A stretch of DNA of 64,000 bases from Nitrospira sp. (GCA_020697375.1 JAJFBJ010000009.1:1-64000), one strand, 5' to 3'; counted from the stretch's first letter, positions 8,181-16,031 are shown. Notes: generated by a model from the sequence alone, not told the origin. Translations and numbers: made by a program.

Positions 8181-8258
8181 ATGTTCTGGACCGTTATGAT
8201 TGTGGGCACCTATGTGGCAGGAATCTATCTTATTCGGCTGGTATGGTGGCAGGAGTAA
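8181..8258 (+). CDS. 25-residue single-pass membrane protein
   Basis: The frame MFWTVMIVGTYVAGIYLIRL then VWWQE is almost entirely one hydrophobic helix with aromatic residues at both ends, the usual look of a very small bitopic membrane protein. AGGAGA lies 8 nt before the ATG, and a sigma-54-like promoter is 60-70 nt upstream. Such peptides often act as accessory subunits of larger membrane complexes (CydX and KdpF are known examples), but the sequence is not one I recognise and the partner is unknown. Confidence 0.45.
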   Translation: MFWTVMIVGTYVAGIYLIRLVWWQE

Positions 8259-8666
8259 TGCCTCGTCGCTTCAGAATGTTCTAAGGTAGTGGTTATTTTG
8301 CTCCGCGCTGGATCATGGTCACATACCGAACAGCCTGGCGACTGATCACAGTTCTCAAATCAGACACCGAGTCATATACGAAGCCCGCCAAAATCCATAG
8401 TGCCTTTCAGGTAGACATGCCTTTATAAAATATGTCTGCAATAGCGTTCTCTTCACTCGGATTGTGACATCGATAGCGGTCCGAGAGGCGCAGTCGCATT
8501 TCCTCCGGAGACTCTGCGCCTTTCTGAACGGAAGAATGGCGGAAACTTTCGTGATGGCTCTAGGCTCGTTTTAAATCCAATCTCGCGAGTTGATTCATAT
8601 CGAACAAAACCATACCCCCACAAGGCGGAATATTGTTCTTACGCAAGAGAAGATTACACTCTGCTC
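8259..8666 (+). other. Intergenic stretch with one hairpin
   Basis: 408 bases without a supported gene. AGGCGCAG (8486-8493) and CTGCGCCT (8514-8521) can pair with a 20-nt loop and are followed by TTCTG; this could be a weak terminator or RNA hairpin. A 62-residue open frame at 8590-8778 overlaps the next gene in another frame and shows no feature of a real protein. Confidence 0.45.
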
Positions 8667-9041
8667 ATGCACCCGTATTTTCCGAGATCAATCAAGCCTC
8701 TGGATAATCCTTTCTTTTTACAAACACACCTCACATTTCAACGATCGCAGGATCGACGTGGTTTGGCCTGCCCAGTAATGTTTGCTGGTGCTCCTTTTAT
8801 TGGAGAAGGAACCATGCATGATCTATCTCCGGCCGGATGCAGGGTGGAATGCGAAAGAGAGGTTTTGCAAGGAAGCTACATGACGCTGCGTCTACTGCTA
8901 CCCGATGGAATTCGTTCGCTCATCGTAGAGCTTGCTGCCGTGCGCTGGGTTCGCAAGGGTTACTTCGGGATTGAATTTCTCCGACTCCCAGTGCCCGAAC
9001 AAGCCCGCCTGGTGCAATTCTTAACATGTCATCATCATTGA
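8667..9041 (+). CDS. PilZ domain protein
   Basis: 124 residues. RSQDR (26-30) matches the RxxxR arm, and DLSPAGC (52-58) matches the (D/N)xSxxG motif of PilZ, followed by alternating strands ending 'GYFGIEFLRL'. PilZ domains bind cyclic di-GMP and control motility, pili or surface polysaccharides. The stand-alone domain makes it an effector or adaptor. The ATG lacks a good ribosome binding site; no better in-frame start exists before the RxxxR arm. The linkage to the type IV pilus block 30 kb away is only suggestive. Confidence 0.75.
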   Translation: MHPYFPRSIKPLDNPFFLQTHLTFQRSQDRRGLACPVMFAGAPFIGEGTMHDLSPAGCRVECEREVLQGSYMTLRLLLPDGIRSLIVELAAVRWVRKGYFGIEFLRLPVPEQARLVQFLTCHHH

Positions 9042-9237
9042 TACATTTTTTTTCACGGGTCTGTATAGGCTGAATGGGTTCGGTGAAAGCTCGGTCAAAA
9101 TAAATAGAGAAGTATAATGCATCCGGCCCCACATGAGTCGCATCAAGCAAATCCTGATTTGCTACCCCCTGCTATGTCACTGTTATATTCTGTCTGTCTA
9201 TAGATTGATACAGCAGCCATTGTTCTAGTTTCACGCA

Positions 9238-9684
9238 TCATGGCCCGCCGAACGACCGGATATACACGAGCACCTGCCAGGCCTCTTCTTCGGTCAAGAC
9301 CAGAGGAATGAAAGGAGCCATGTCTGTCCCGGGACTTCCATTTTTCAGAATCCAGAATAGCTCGCCATCCGTCCGTACCCGTTGCCACATCTTGTCTGTA
9401 AAATTGCGGGGCAATGGACCTTTGAATGTGGAATAGTCCAGATCTATTCCTAGTCCCTTACCGTCCGATCCATGGCAGGCCCGACAAAATGCTTTTCCCT
9501 CAAAGAGCGCCTTTCCCTTCTCAAACACCTCCGGAGTCGGCGGTAATGGATTCGTCACCGCGCGTGCCGACTCTATTTGCTCGACAGGGACACGCGGACG
9601 CAGGGCCTCCAAATCAGCCGACCATGCTAAGACCGCCCAACCCATCGAAGTTCCGGCGATCAGACACGCGCGTCCATGTCCCAT
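9238..9684 (-). CDS. Small c-type cytochrome
   Basis: 148 residues from the ATG at 9684, chosen over an ATG six codons upstream because AAGGAGGAG sits just before it. The N-terminus is a signal peptide (ACLIAGTSMGWAVLAWSA). One CRACH haem-binding motif is at 67-71 and a likely axial methionine at 112 ('GTDMAPF'); the 'WQVLVYIRSF' C-terminal helix is typical of class I cytochromes c. It should be a periplasmic electron carrier or an oxidase/reductase-associated domain. It lies downstream of two DUF1264 genes on the same strand, 83 nt from the nearer one. Confidence 0.85.
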   Translation of the reverse strand: MGHGRACLIAGTSMGWAVLAWSADLEALRPRVPVEQIESARAVTNPLPPTPEVFEKGKALFEGKAFCRACHGSDGKGLGIDLDYSTFKGPLPRNFTDKMWQRVRTDGELFWILKNGSPGTDMAPFIPLVLTEEEAWQVLVYIRSFGGP

Positions 9685-9767
9685 CGTCTCCTCCTTCTCC
9701 ATACAGCATCGAAGGAAGGGGCTTGCATAACGTGCCCTCTCCGCCCGATGGATCCGCGCCGGCCGAC

Positions 9768-10322
9768 CTACTCAGTCCGATGCTTGTGTCCCACAGACTG
9801 AGGATGACCCACTTCCCCATTCGGCGCTTTGGCGCCATGCGGCCAGAGATGGAAGATGATGCCGTCGGTTTTTGCTGCCGCACCAGCGACTGCTTTGGCC
9901 TGAGCCTCAGGCATATCCAGAACTTGAACTCGTCCGGTCGCAATTTCTACTTCATGGTCATGATAGTACTTATTCCACGTCTCCAACGGCACATGTGCAC
10001 GAGAGACAGATTTGGCTACAAAATATTCGATGTCTGTCAGCAATGCGTTGGAATCCGTCGATTCGAACAGTAAACACTGCAATACTTCTGGCGAGATCGG
10101 TTTACAATAGTGATGGTAGGGGCCATGGACCGATCCATCCTCGAATTTATGGGGGGCAATCACGTGAATGGTATACCCCTGTGCCGGCGTCTGCAGAGCT
10201 TCTGCCACTTTGGCAGCGGCAGGCGCAGCAGCTGATGATTTCATTTCGTGCGACGTCTCGGCACAGCCGATTGCCGCCAACATACCCGTGAACAGTCCGA
10301 TCATTGTAATTGCACTTCGCAT
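9768..10322 (-). CDS. DUF1264 (oil-body-associated-protein-like) protein, probable lipoprotein
   Basis: 184 residues. The N-terminus looks like a lipoprotein signal (LAAIGC, cysteine at 20), followed by an Ala-rich linker. The DUF1264 signature is clear: 'IHVIAPHKFEDG', 'YHHYCKPISPEVLQCLLFES', 'LLTDIEYFVAK' and 'WNKYYHDHEVEIATGRVQV', ending in 'HLWPHG'. The family is found in plant oil bodies and many bacteria; its biochemical role is not established. Conserved His and Cys residues could bind metal (inference). About two thirds identical by eye to its neighbour encoded at 10386, so the pair arose by tandem duplication. Confidence 0.8.
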   Translation of the reverse strand: MRSAITMIGLFTGMLAAIGCAETSHEMKSSAAAPAAAKVAEALQTPAQGYTIHVIAPHKFEDGSVHGPYHHYCKPISPEVLQCLLFESTDSNALLTDIEYFVAKSVSRAHVPLETWNKYYHDHEVEIATGRVQVLDMPEAQAKAVAGAAAKTDGIIFHLWPHGAKAPNGEVGHPQSVGHKHRTE

Positions 10323-10385
10323 AGTCGCCTCCTTGAAGTTAAACGTTGCACCTACAACCTCTCAAAAGGCAACGTTACTCCGTCC

Positions 10386-10877
10386 TCAGCCTATGTCTAA
10401 CGGATGTCGGATGCCCAACTGATCCGGAGCCTTCGCTCCTTTCGGCCACAGATGAAAAATGATGCCGTCGGTCTTTGCGGAAGGGGTAGCGACTTCTTTA
10501 GCCTTCTCCTTAGGCAGATCGAACACTTGGACACGCCCGGTCGCAATTTCCACATCGTGATCGTGATAGAACTTGTTCCACGCATCCAGGGACACCGCGG
10601 AGCGGGACACAGGCTTCGCTACGAAATACTCGATGTCGGTCAACAGCGAATTGGAATCGGTCAATTCAAATAACAGACACTGCGGCGCCTCATGAGAAAT
10701 GCCTTTGCAGTAGTGATGGTAGGGACCTGCAATCGATCCATCTTCCATCTTATGGGGAGCCATGACATGAATATCGAATCCGTCCGCCGGACCCGGCTTC
10801 ATATCCGCCGCAAACGCTGGTGCACCGATTGTGAGTGCAAGCATACTTGCGCCACACACTCTAGAAATTCGAACCAT
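10386..10877 (-). CDS. DUF1264 (oil-body-associated-protein-like) protein, secreted
   Basis: 163 residues from the ATG at 10877, supported by AGGAGG 7 nt upstream; the frame is open for 35 more codons that look non-coding. It has a Sec signal peptide ending AFAAD instead of the lipobox of its paralogue. It keeps the same blocks: 'IHVMAPHKMEDGS', 'YHHYCKGISHEAPQC', 'LLTDIEYFVAKPVSR', 'YHDHDVEIATGR', 'FHLWPKGAKAP'. It is the first gene of a likely three-gene unit with the lipoprotein paralogue and the cytochrome c. The two signals suggest one soluble and one membrane-tethered periplasmic copy. Confidence 0.8.
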   Translation of the reverse strand: MVRISRVCGASMLALTIGAPAFAADMKPGPADGFDIHVMAPHKMEDGSIAGPYHHYCKGISHEAPQCLLFELTDSNSLLTDIEYFVAKPVSRSAVSLDAWNKFYHDHDVEIATGRVQVFDLPKEKAKEVATPSAKTDGIIFHLWPKGAKAPDQLGIRHPLDIG

Positions 10878-11455
10878 GGAGTCCTCCTGAGGTTGGGATT
10901 GGGACACATCGATGCTTCGGAGTGCATACTCACTGATAGCGGTCAGTCCATGAGAGCCAGACCTGCCGAAAAGGATTCGCAATTAGTTCTGAATTTGCAG
11001 CATCGTGAAGGAAGTGACATCACAACGCCTTTAAAATGCGTCGCGATCAGATTCCTCGTCCGCTGTCGGACTTACCAGCTTGACGAACGAACTCAGGTGA
11101 ATGGTAATTGACGTTCGTGCTGGTGGCGGGATAGCGGTCCGTAGTGGACCGCTATCCTCAACTGTGACACATGAAGGGTGATTGGTCCAGGCACTGAATG
11201 GGCTGCCTGTGCTGCTTGCACAGCGGCTGCGCCAGTCCCGAGGCACACAGCAGCCAGCGTTAGGATCAAACGAAATGGTAAAGTCAAGCCGCATTAGAAA
11301 GATGGCCCGCCCGTTCAAGCCATATCAGGCCTGGCTTCTCGAACCGATTCGAGATGTCGCGCATTGTACAAAGGAGAATAGCCTCGGTCGAGGCCCTTTT
11401 AAAGCGAGAGGCCACCAGACACAAGAAAGAAGTGTGCCGAAAGTCGGGCGCTAAC
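10878..11455. other. Intergenic region between the VOC gene and the DUF1264 operon
   Basis: 578 bases. It should contain the leftward promoter for the DUF1264 genes and the end of the VOC transcript. The most obvious element is the perfect hairpin at 11129-11157. A leftward 64-residue frame starting with TTG at 11287 encodes a signal-peptide-like N-terminus (LILTLAAVCLGTGAAA), but it has no ribosome binding site and runs through the hairpin, so I do not call it a gene. Confidence 0.5.
11129..11157. repeat. Perfect 12-bp inverted repeat
   Basis: GGATAGCGGTCC (11129-11140), a 5-nt loop, and GGACCGCTATCC (11146-11157) form a perfect stem. Neither side is followed by a T run, so it is not a standard intrinsic terminator. 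A shorter match, GATAGCGGTCC, recurs near 8472. It could be an operator, an RNA-stabilising hairpin, or a small dispersed repeat. Confidence 0.7.
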
Positions 11456-12055
11456 CTATGGTTTATTTACCGTGGAACGCATCAGGCTATCGGCTTGCGG
11501 CGGAAGAAACCCCTGATAGCCCTGACGCCTTTCAGCTAATTCAAGAACGGAAAATGGCTGTCCGTCGATTATCTCAGGGACGGTAAAGATCTGTCGCAGC
11601 GTTCCCCCCCGAGCACCGACAATCTCACCAGCAAACATGACGCCCTTCTCTTCCAGCTTCAATATGGCTCGTTCGATATCCTCCACCCGTACTGCTACAT
11701 GGTGAAACACCTCATCGCCGAACTTCTCCACCCAACGAGAAATAATACTGGTTGTACCACGATCGTCCGGATAGGCTTGGTCCACGAACAACGCCGGATA
11801 CCCAGGCAGACGGTAGACCTTGGCATACCAATCTTCATAGTGAATTGTTTCATCGTATGCATACCCCAGGGCAATGAATGTATCCGCTCGCTGGTCGATA
11901 TTCATCGTGCGAATGGTGAGATGGTCGATCACAGGAAGGAATCCTACCCCGATCTCGTCGAGACCATGACGAAGCACCTGCGCCGCGCTGTTATGCAATA
12001 GAAATTCTGCGGTCATTCGCATAATCACCGCATCCAGATCAGCTCCTCTCGCCAT
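11456..12055 (-). CDS. VOC-superfamily protein (HPPD-like fold), candidate 2-oxo acid dioxygenase
   Basis: 199 residues from the ATG at 12055 (AAAGGAG 6 nt upstream). It overlaps the end of the aldehyde dehydrogenase gene by 17 nt, so translation is probably coupled. After an N-terminal helix, the VOC betaalphabeta modules supply a likely H-H-E metal triad: H45 (VIDHLTI), H118 or H119 (FHHVAVRVED) and E172 (SVLELAE). This pattern is shared by glyoxalase-fold dioxygenases such as 4-hydroxyphenylpyruvate dioxygenase and HglS. Given its partners, a role on 2-oxoadipate or a related C6 acid is a reasonable inference, not shown. Alternatives are an epimerase or a lyase. Confidence 0.65.
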   Translation of the reverse strand: MARGADLDAVIMRMTAEFLLHNSAAQVLRHGLDEIGVGFLPVIDHLTIRTMNIDQRADTFIALGYAYDETIHYEDWYAKVYRLPGYPALFVDQAYPDDRGTTSIISRWVEKFGDEVFHHVAVRVEDIERAILKLEEKGVMFAGEIVGARGGTLRQIFTVPEIIDGQPFSVLELAERRQGYQGFLPPQADSLMRSTVNKP

Positions 12056-13595
12056 CGTTCTCTCCTTTGGCTCGCCCGAATACCACTCCCTGTGCCAACG
12101 GCAACTCCTCCCCCCAGTTAATCGTCGTGGTCTGACGACGCATGTATGCCTTCCAGGCGTCGGACCCCGCCTCGCGGCCTCCGCCCGTAGCTTTCTCTCC
12201 TCCGAATGCTCCGCCGATCTCGGCTCCGGAAGTGCCCATGTTGATATTGGCAATACCGCAATCGCTTCCCACTGCCGACAAAAATGCCTCACTGTGCCGT
12301 AGATGCGTGGTGAACAGCGAGGACGATAGTCCTTGCGGAACGGAGTTCTGCACCCGAATCGCTTCGTCCAATGTTCGATATGTCATCACATAGAGGATCG
12401 GTCCGAACGTCTCCCGTTGGACGACGTTCCAGTGGTTCTGTGCCCGCACAATCGTCGGCTCGACAAAATACCCGGGACGAGAGAGCACGCGCCCGCCGCA
12501 TAGTATTTCACCGCCCTCCTTCGTAACCTCATGGAGAGCCGCTCGATAGTGCGCCACTGCCTCCTGATCGATGAGCGGCCCCATCAGTACACCCGGCTCT
12601 CGCGGATCACCGATCGTCACTTGAGCATAGCCCGACAGAAGTTTTGGTATCAATTTCGCGTACTGCGACTCATGCACGATGAGCCTCCTGGTGCTGGTAC
12701 AGCGCTGTCCCGCCGTGCCGACTGCGCCAAATAGAATCGCCTGAGTGGCTAAATCGAGATCGGCAGTGTCATCCACGATAACCGCGTTATTTCCGCTCAA
12801 CTCTAGGAGCGTTCGTCCCAGACGATGCCCGACCACTTCAGCCACATGCCTTCCGACGGGAACGGAACCCGTAAATGAAATCAACGGCAGCCGCGCATCT
12901 CGAACCATACCTTCGGCCAGTTCGACCCGCTCCGTCGTGAACAGCGCGAATACGCCAGGATATCCGGCATCTTCCAATACACGATTGCAGAGCTGTTGGA
13001 CTGCCAGCGCACAAAGTGTGGCTTTCGGAGAGGGCTTCCACAGCACCGTGTTCCCGGTCACCGCCGCAATGAAGGCGTTCCAGGCCCAGACCGCTACGGG
13101 AAAGTTGAAGGACGTAATGACACCCACGACACCTAACGGATGCCATTGCTCATACATCCGATGCCGCGCTCGCTCGGAATGCATGGTCTGTCCATACAAC
13201 ATACGAGACAGGCCGACGGCGAAGTCAGCCATGTCGATCATTTCCTGCACTTCTCCAGCGCCTTCGGATTTGATCTTGCCTACCTCCAGCGAGACCAGCG
13301 TGCCCAAAGCATCTTTCTTTTCTCGTAGGGCCTGCCCTATTGAACGAATTATTTCACCGCGCTTGGGAGCTGGCACCATCCGCCATGAGTCTTGGACCTG
13401 CTGCGAGCCGATTAGCAGGGTGTCATAGTCTGCGGCCGAACACCCATACACACGCGCCAAGAGTTCGCCGGTCGCCGGATTGCGTGACTCCATTGTTCCA
13501 GCATCTGTCGTTTGGGTCCAAGTCGACGATGAGATGCAGCCTCCAGACTGTTCCTGCCGCAACCCCAGTATGTTCAAAAGTTCCTGCGTGGTCAT
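12039..13595 (-). CDS. Aldehyde dehydrogenase of the ALDH7 (antiquitin) type, probable alpha-aminoadipic semialdehyde dehydrogenase
   Basis: 518 residues from the ATG at 13595; a TTG at 13625 is also open, but the ALDH7 N-terminal region ('ELLNILGL') starts at the ATG. Catalytic residues are in 'LLELSGNNA' (general-base Glu) and 'GTAGQRCTSTRRL' (nucleophile Cys). The C-terminus 'GGAFGGEKATGGGREAGSDAWKAYMRR' is nearly the same as that of human ALDH7A1, which oxidises aminoadipic semialdehyde (or its cyclic form P6C) to 2-aminoadipate with NAD+. Its 5' end almost touches the saccharopine dehydrogenase-like gene, and its 3' end overlaps the VOC gene. Confidence 0.85.
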   Translation of the reverse strand: MTTQELLNILGLRQEQSGGCISSSTWTQTTDAGTMESRNPATGELLARVYGCSAADYDTLLIGSQQVQDSWRMVPAPKRGEIIRSIGQALREKKDALGTLVSLEVGKIKSEGAGEVQEMIDMADFAVGLSRMLYGQTMHSERARHRMYEQWHPLGVVGVITSFNFPVAVWAWNAFIAAVTGNTVLWKPSPKATLCALAVQQLCNRVLEDAGYPGVFALFTTERVELAEGMVRDARLPLISFTGSVPVGRHVAEVVGHRLGRTLLELSGNNAVIVDDTADLDLATQAILFGAVGTAGQRCTSTRRLIVHESQYAKLIPKLLSGYAQVTIGDPREPGVLMGPLIDQEAVAHYRAALHEVTKEGGEILCGGRVLSRPGYFVEPTIVRAQNHWNVVQRETFGPILYVMTYRTLDEAIRVQNSVPQGLSSSLFTTHLRHSEAFLSAVGSDCGIANINMGTSGAEIGGAFGGEKATGGGREAGSDAWKAYMRRQTTTINWGEELPLAQGVVFGRAKGENDGERS

Positions 13596-13602
13596 AGGCC
13601 GA

Positions 13603-14694
13603 TTAGGAACGGAAGCAGTCACCAAAGCGGTTGTTCAACACATCGTTCAACTGAAAGCATTCCTGCGTGATGAAGCCGCGATAGTCCGATGGACGAGCCA
13701 TCACGAGATCGATGATGCAACAGAGCGAAGAAGCCGTCGTGACCTGAATGGCGGACCAGAGGCGCCCGAGTATCGTCCGCGGATACAGCTTTTTTACGTA
13801 AGTTTCCTCGAACAACTCTCCCTGGCGAGCTCCTGTCACGGCCGCATAGATCAACACTACATCCTGGTGAGTCTGAGGAATCGCCCGCTCGAGAATGCGC
13901 TTAAGAGTTTCCCGGTCCTCGTTCAGCTTGAGGTCGTTCATGAGGAAGTGAATTTTTTCGCAATGTCCGGGATACCGAAGGGTCTTGTAATTCATGGTCC
14001 GGACCCGTCCATGATAGGTGCCTGCCAATGTACCCAACCCCCCGGACGTATTAAAGGCCTCGTACAGCAGGCCGTCCAGTTCAATCGTTTCGTAACCTTC
14101 CAGCGGTCGAAGCTGGACCTCCTGGCCGTCTTCGATTCCGACACAGGCATTCCCGTACTCATTGATCAATCCGTCCGTGGACCAGGTGAGGGAATATTTC
14201 AACGCATTGCTCGGATGGACTGGCAACGCCCCTACCCGCATTTTGACACTATCGATGGACTCGAAATGGCCGATGAGATCGTTCGTAACGATGCTGATGA
14301 ACCCGGGAGCCAAACCGCACTGGGGAATGAAAGCACGCTGCGCCCCTTCACTGATTGCCTTGACGCGGCCGGTGACGGTCACGTCTTCAGTCAGGTCGAA
14401 ATAATGTAAGCGATGGGCCCGCGCGATCTTTGCCACGGTCGGATTGCAGAAATATGGGAGAGTGGAAATAACGGCGTCGAACCGATGCGAGGCGACATAC
14501 TCGATGACCGAATCGGGCCGCCGCACATCCAGGGCACAAGGAATGACCGTTGAAAGAGACAGCTCGTCGACAAGCCGCTTCGGCACATCGAGTGCCTTGT
14601 CGGCCAGGTGAACCAGATACTGTCCGTCGGCTGAAAGCAGACCCGTAACCAGTGAACCGATTTTCCCGGAGCCAAGTACTAGTACTCGAGGCAT
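13603..14694 (-). CDS. Saccharopine dehydrogenase-like oxidoreductase
   Basis: 363 residues. The N-terminus carries a Rossmann nucleotide-binding motif (VLVLGSGKIGSLV), followed by the saccharopine dehydrogenase pattern 'DVRRPDSVIEYVASHRFDAVISTLPYFCNPTVAKIA' and 'FIPQCGLAPGFISIVTNDL'. The glutamate-forming enzymes split saccharopine to glutamate and aminoadipic semialdehyde. The downstream ALDH7-type gene, which uses that product, supports this. No lysine-ketoglutarate reductase gene is next to it, so the source of saccharopine is unclear and another substrate (for example carboxynorspermidine or a related imino acid) remains possible. Confidence 0.8.
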   Translation of the reverse strand: MPRVLVLGSGKIGSLVTGLLSADGQYLVHLADKALDVPKRLVDELSLSTVIPCALDVRRPDSVIEYVASHRFDAVISTLPYFCNPTVAKIARAHRLHYFDLTEDVTVTGRVKAISEGAQRAFIPQCGLAPGFISIVTNDLIGHFESIDSVKMRVGALPVHPSNALKYSLTWSTDGLINEYGNACVGIEDGQEVQLRPLEGYETIELDGLLYEAFNTSGGLGTLAGTYHGRVRTMNYKTLRYPGHCEKIHFLMNDLKLNEDRETLKRILERAIPQTHQDVVLIYAAVTGARQGELFEETYVKKLYPRTILGRLWSAIQVTTASSLCCIIDLVMARPSDYRGFITQECFQLNDVLNNRFGDCFRS

Positions 14695-14792
14695 GCGTCA
14701 CCTCACGACTATTATACTCTCTCCGATCTAACGAGAGACATATTCCGAAAGGGATTGGGTCGGAAACAATAGATATGTCCAGGAACCGGCGA

Positions 14793-15554
14793 TTAGGACG
14801 ATGCCTGACGAGAACCGGACGGGGTGATGAGCCCTGACGTTGTTGTCCGGGAAGAGACTTCGTCATCCATTGCCTCGAACAAAAGACAACATTTGAGGCG
14901 GCCGCACACACCGAGGAGCTTTGGATCATCGACTGGCAAGCCGAGCAGCCGCGCCTGCTTGACCGTCACCGGCTTGACCTCGGTCAGAAAACTGGCACAA
15001 CAGAGCACAAGGCCGCAGGTATCGACTCCCCCCAATCTGCTTGCTTCGTCGCGTGCGCTCACCTGACGCATCTCGATTCGGCCTCCGAACCGGCGCGCTA
15101 ACAGGCGGACCAGTTCACGGAAATCAATGCGATCATCAGCCGTATAGACGAATGTCATTTGCCGTCGATGGAGCGAACAAAAGACCTCCACCAGTTTCAT
15201 CTTCAGTCCGAGCGCCACAGCCTGCTCTTGGCAAACTTTCATTCCCTCAGCCGCCAGCCGCTCGTACCGATCAATAGCAGCGGCGTCTTCATCGGTCGCC
15301 TTCCTTGCGATCGCTCGCATGACGCGCATGGGCGGAATAAACGGCATTGCCAGAGGAGCCCCATAGACCACCCCGTAGCTGAGTTCTCCTGCGACATCGA
15401 GGAGGACGCGATCCCCGACGGCGAGCGAGACTTCTCCGGCATCGAACTTCTTTACTTCCCCGCGATTCCGTATCTTGACCTCTACGATTCGGACTACGGA
15501 GGGATAGGGTTGAGCCAGTTCTTGTGCAATCGGTCCATCAATCATGGGGCGCAT
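14793..15554 (-). CDS. PSP1-domain protein (YaaT/RicT family)
   Basis: 253 residues. The PSP1 core is visible: an N-terminal strand region with 'VGDRVLLDVAGELSYGVV', a central helical segment and 'KLVEVFCSLHRRQMTFVYTADDRIDFRELVRLLARRF' followed by 'RIEMRQV'. The C-terminal half is cysteine-rich: 'CGLVLCCASFL' and 'GVCGRLKCCLLFE', as in Bacillus YaaT (RicT), whose complex binds iron-sulfur clusters and affects RNA processing. In other bacteria the PSP1 protein's task is not well known. It is a single gene with a 98-nt gap to the saccharopine dehydrogenase-like gene. Confidence 0.82.
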   Translation of the reverse strand: MRPMIDGPIAQELAQPYPSVVRIVEVKIRNRGEVKKFDAGEVSLAVGDRVLLDVAGELSYGVVYGAPLAMPFIPPMRVMRAIARKATDEDAAAIDRYERLAAEGMKVCQEQAVALGLKMKLVEVFCSLHRRQMTFVYTADDRIDFRELVRLLARRFGGRIEMRQVSARDEASRLGGVDTCGLVLCCASFLTEVKPVTVKQARLLGLPVDDPKLLGVCGRLKCCLLFEAMDDEVSSRTTTSGLITPSGSRQASS

Positions 15555-15688
15555 GATACACCATTCAATCTTTTAATTGGAATCCTCAGACGGTTCGACG
15601 TCGCACTTGAAAACCGAACAAATCTCCCTGTGCCTTTATGACGCAACAATGAATGATTTCATCTAAGCCAATGATACACATGATTTTT

Positions 15689-15718
15689 CTGACAGGAAGA
15701 GGAATTGCCAAATATGTT
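15689..15718 (+). promoter_or_regulatory. Possible sigma-70 promoter of the ImmA-like gene
   Basis: CTGACA (15689-15694), an 18-nt spacer and TATGTT (15713-15718), which lie about 70 nt upstream of the GTG start at 15786. Five of six -35 and four of six -10 bases match consensus. The site is weakly supported. Confidence 0.3.
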
Positions 15719-15785
15719 AGGCTACTCTGGAGCCAGGATGTGGCTTAAAGATCCGGGGCATCGATAAGACAGTGAGGACGTCGCT

Positions 15786-16031
15786 GTGCGAATACCAAAC
15801 AAGGTGGTCCTTCCATTCGGCTATCATATTATGGTCCGGCAGGTCACGGATTCAGAGATGGACCGTCAGGATGTCAATGCAGACGGGATTTGGGACAATG
15901 AAACGAAAACAATCTATATCCGCAAGCGACTCCCGGTCACACGGCGTCGCTATATCCTCGCCCATGAGCTAGGACATGCATGGCTGGACTGGCAACACCG
16001 CTATATGGATGACGGTAAAGCTCGCACCTAA
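15786..16031 (+). CDS. Small HExxH metallopeptidase-like protein (ImmA/IrrE-type core)
   Basis: 81 residues from a GTG. 'RYILAHELGHAWLDWQHRY' carries HELGH at 60-64, the zinc-binding HExxH motif, preceded by a short strand 'TKTIYIRKRLP' as in ImmA/IrrE or WLM/SprT minimal cores. It is far shorter than typical ImmA (about 170 residues), lacking an obvious third zinc ligand region and any DNA-binding domain. It may be a minimal protease, or an inactive remnant. No repressor gene lies beside it, although ImmA proteins usually have one. Confidence 0.55.
   Translation: MRIPNKVVLPFGYHIMVRQVTDSEMDRQDVNADGIWDNETKTIYIRKRLPVTRRRYILAHELGHAWLDWQHRYMDDGKART

Noticed and set aside
8590..8778. 62-residue frame overlapping the PilZ gene start.
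   Set aside because: Different frame, no recognisable composition or ribosome binding site; PilZ motifs are in the other frame.
11093..11287. 64-residue leftward frame with signal-peptide-like start.
   Set aside because: TTG start, no ribosome binding site, and the frame runs through a perfect hairpin.
12531..13625. Large rightward frames opposite the aldehyde dehydrogenase gene.
   Set aside because: The ALDH7 motifs on the minus strand are complete; opposite frames show no family or start signals.
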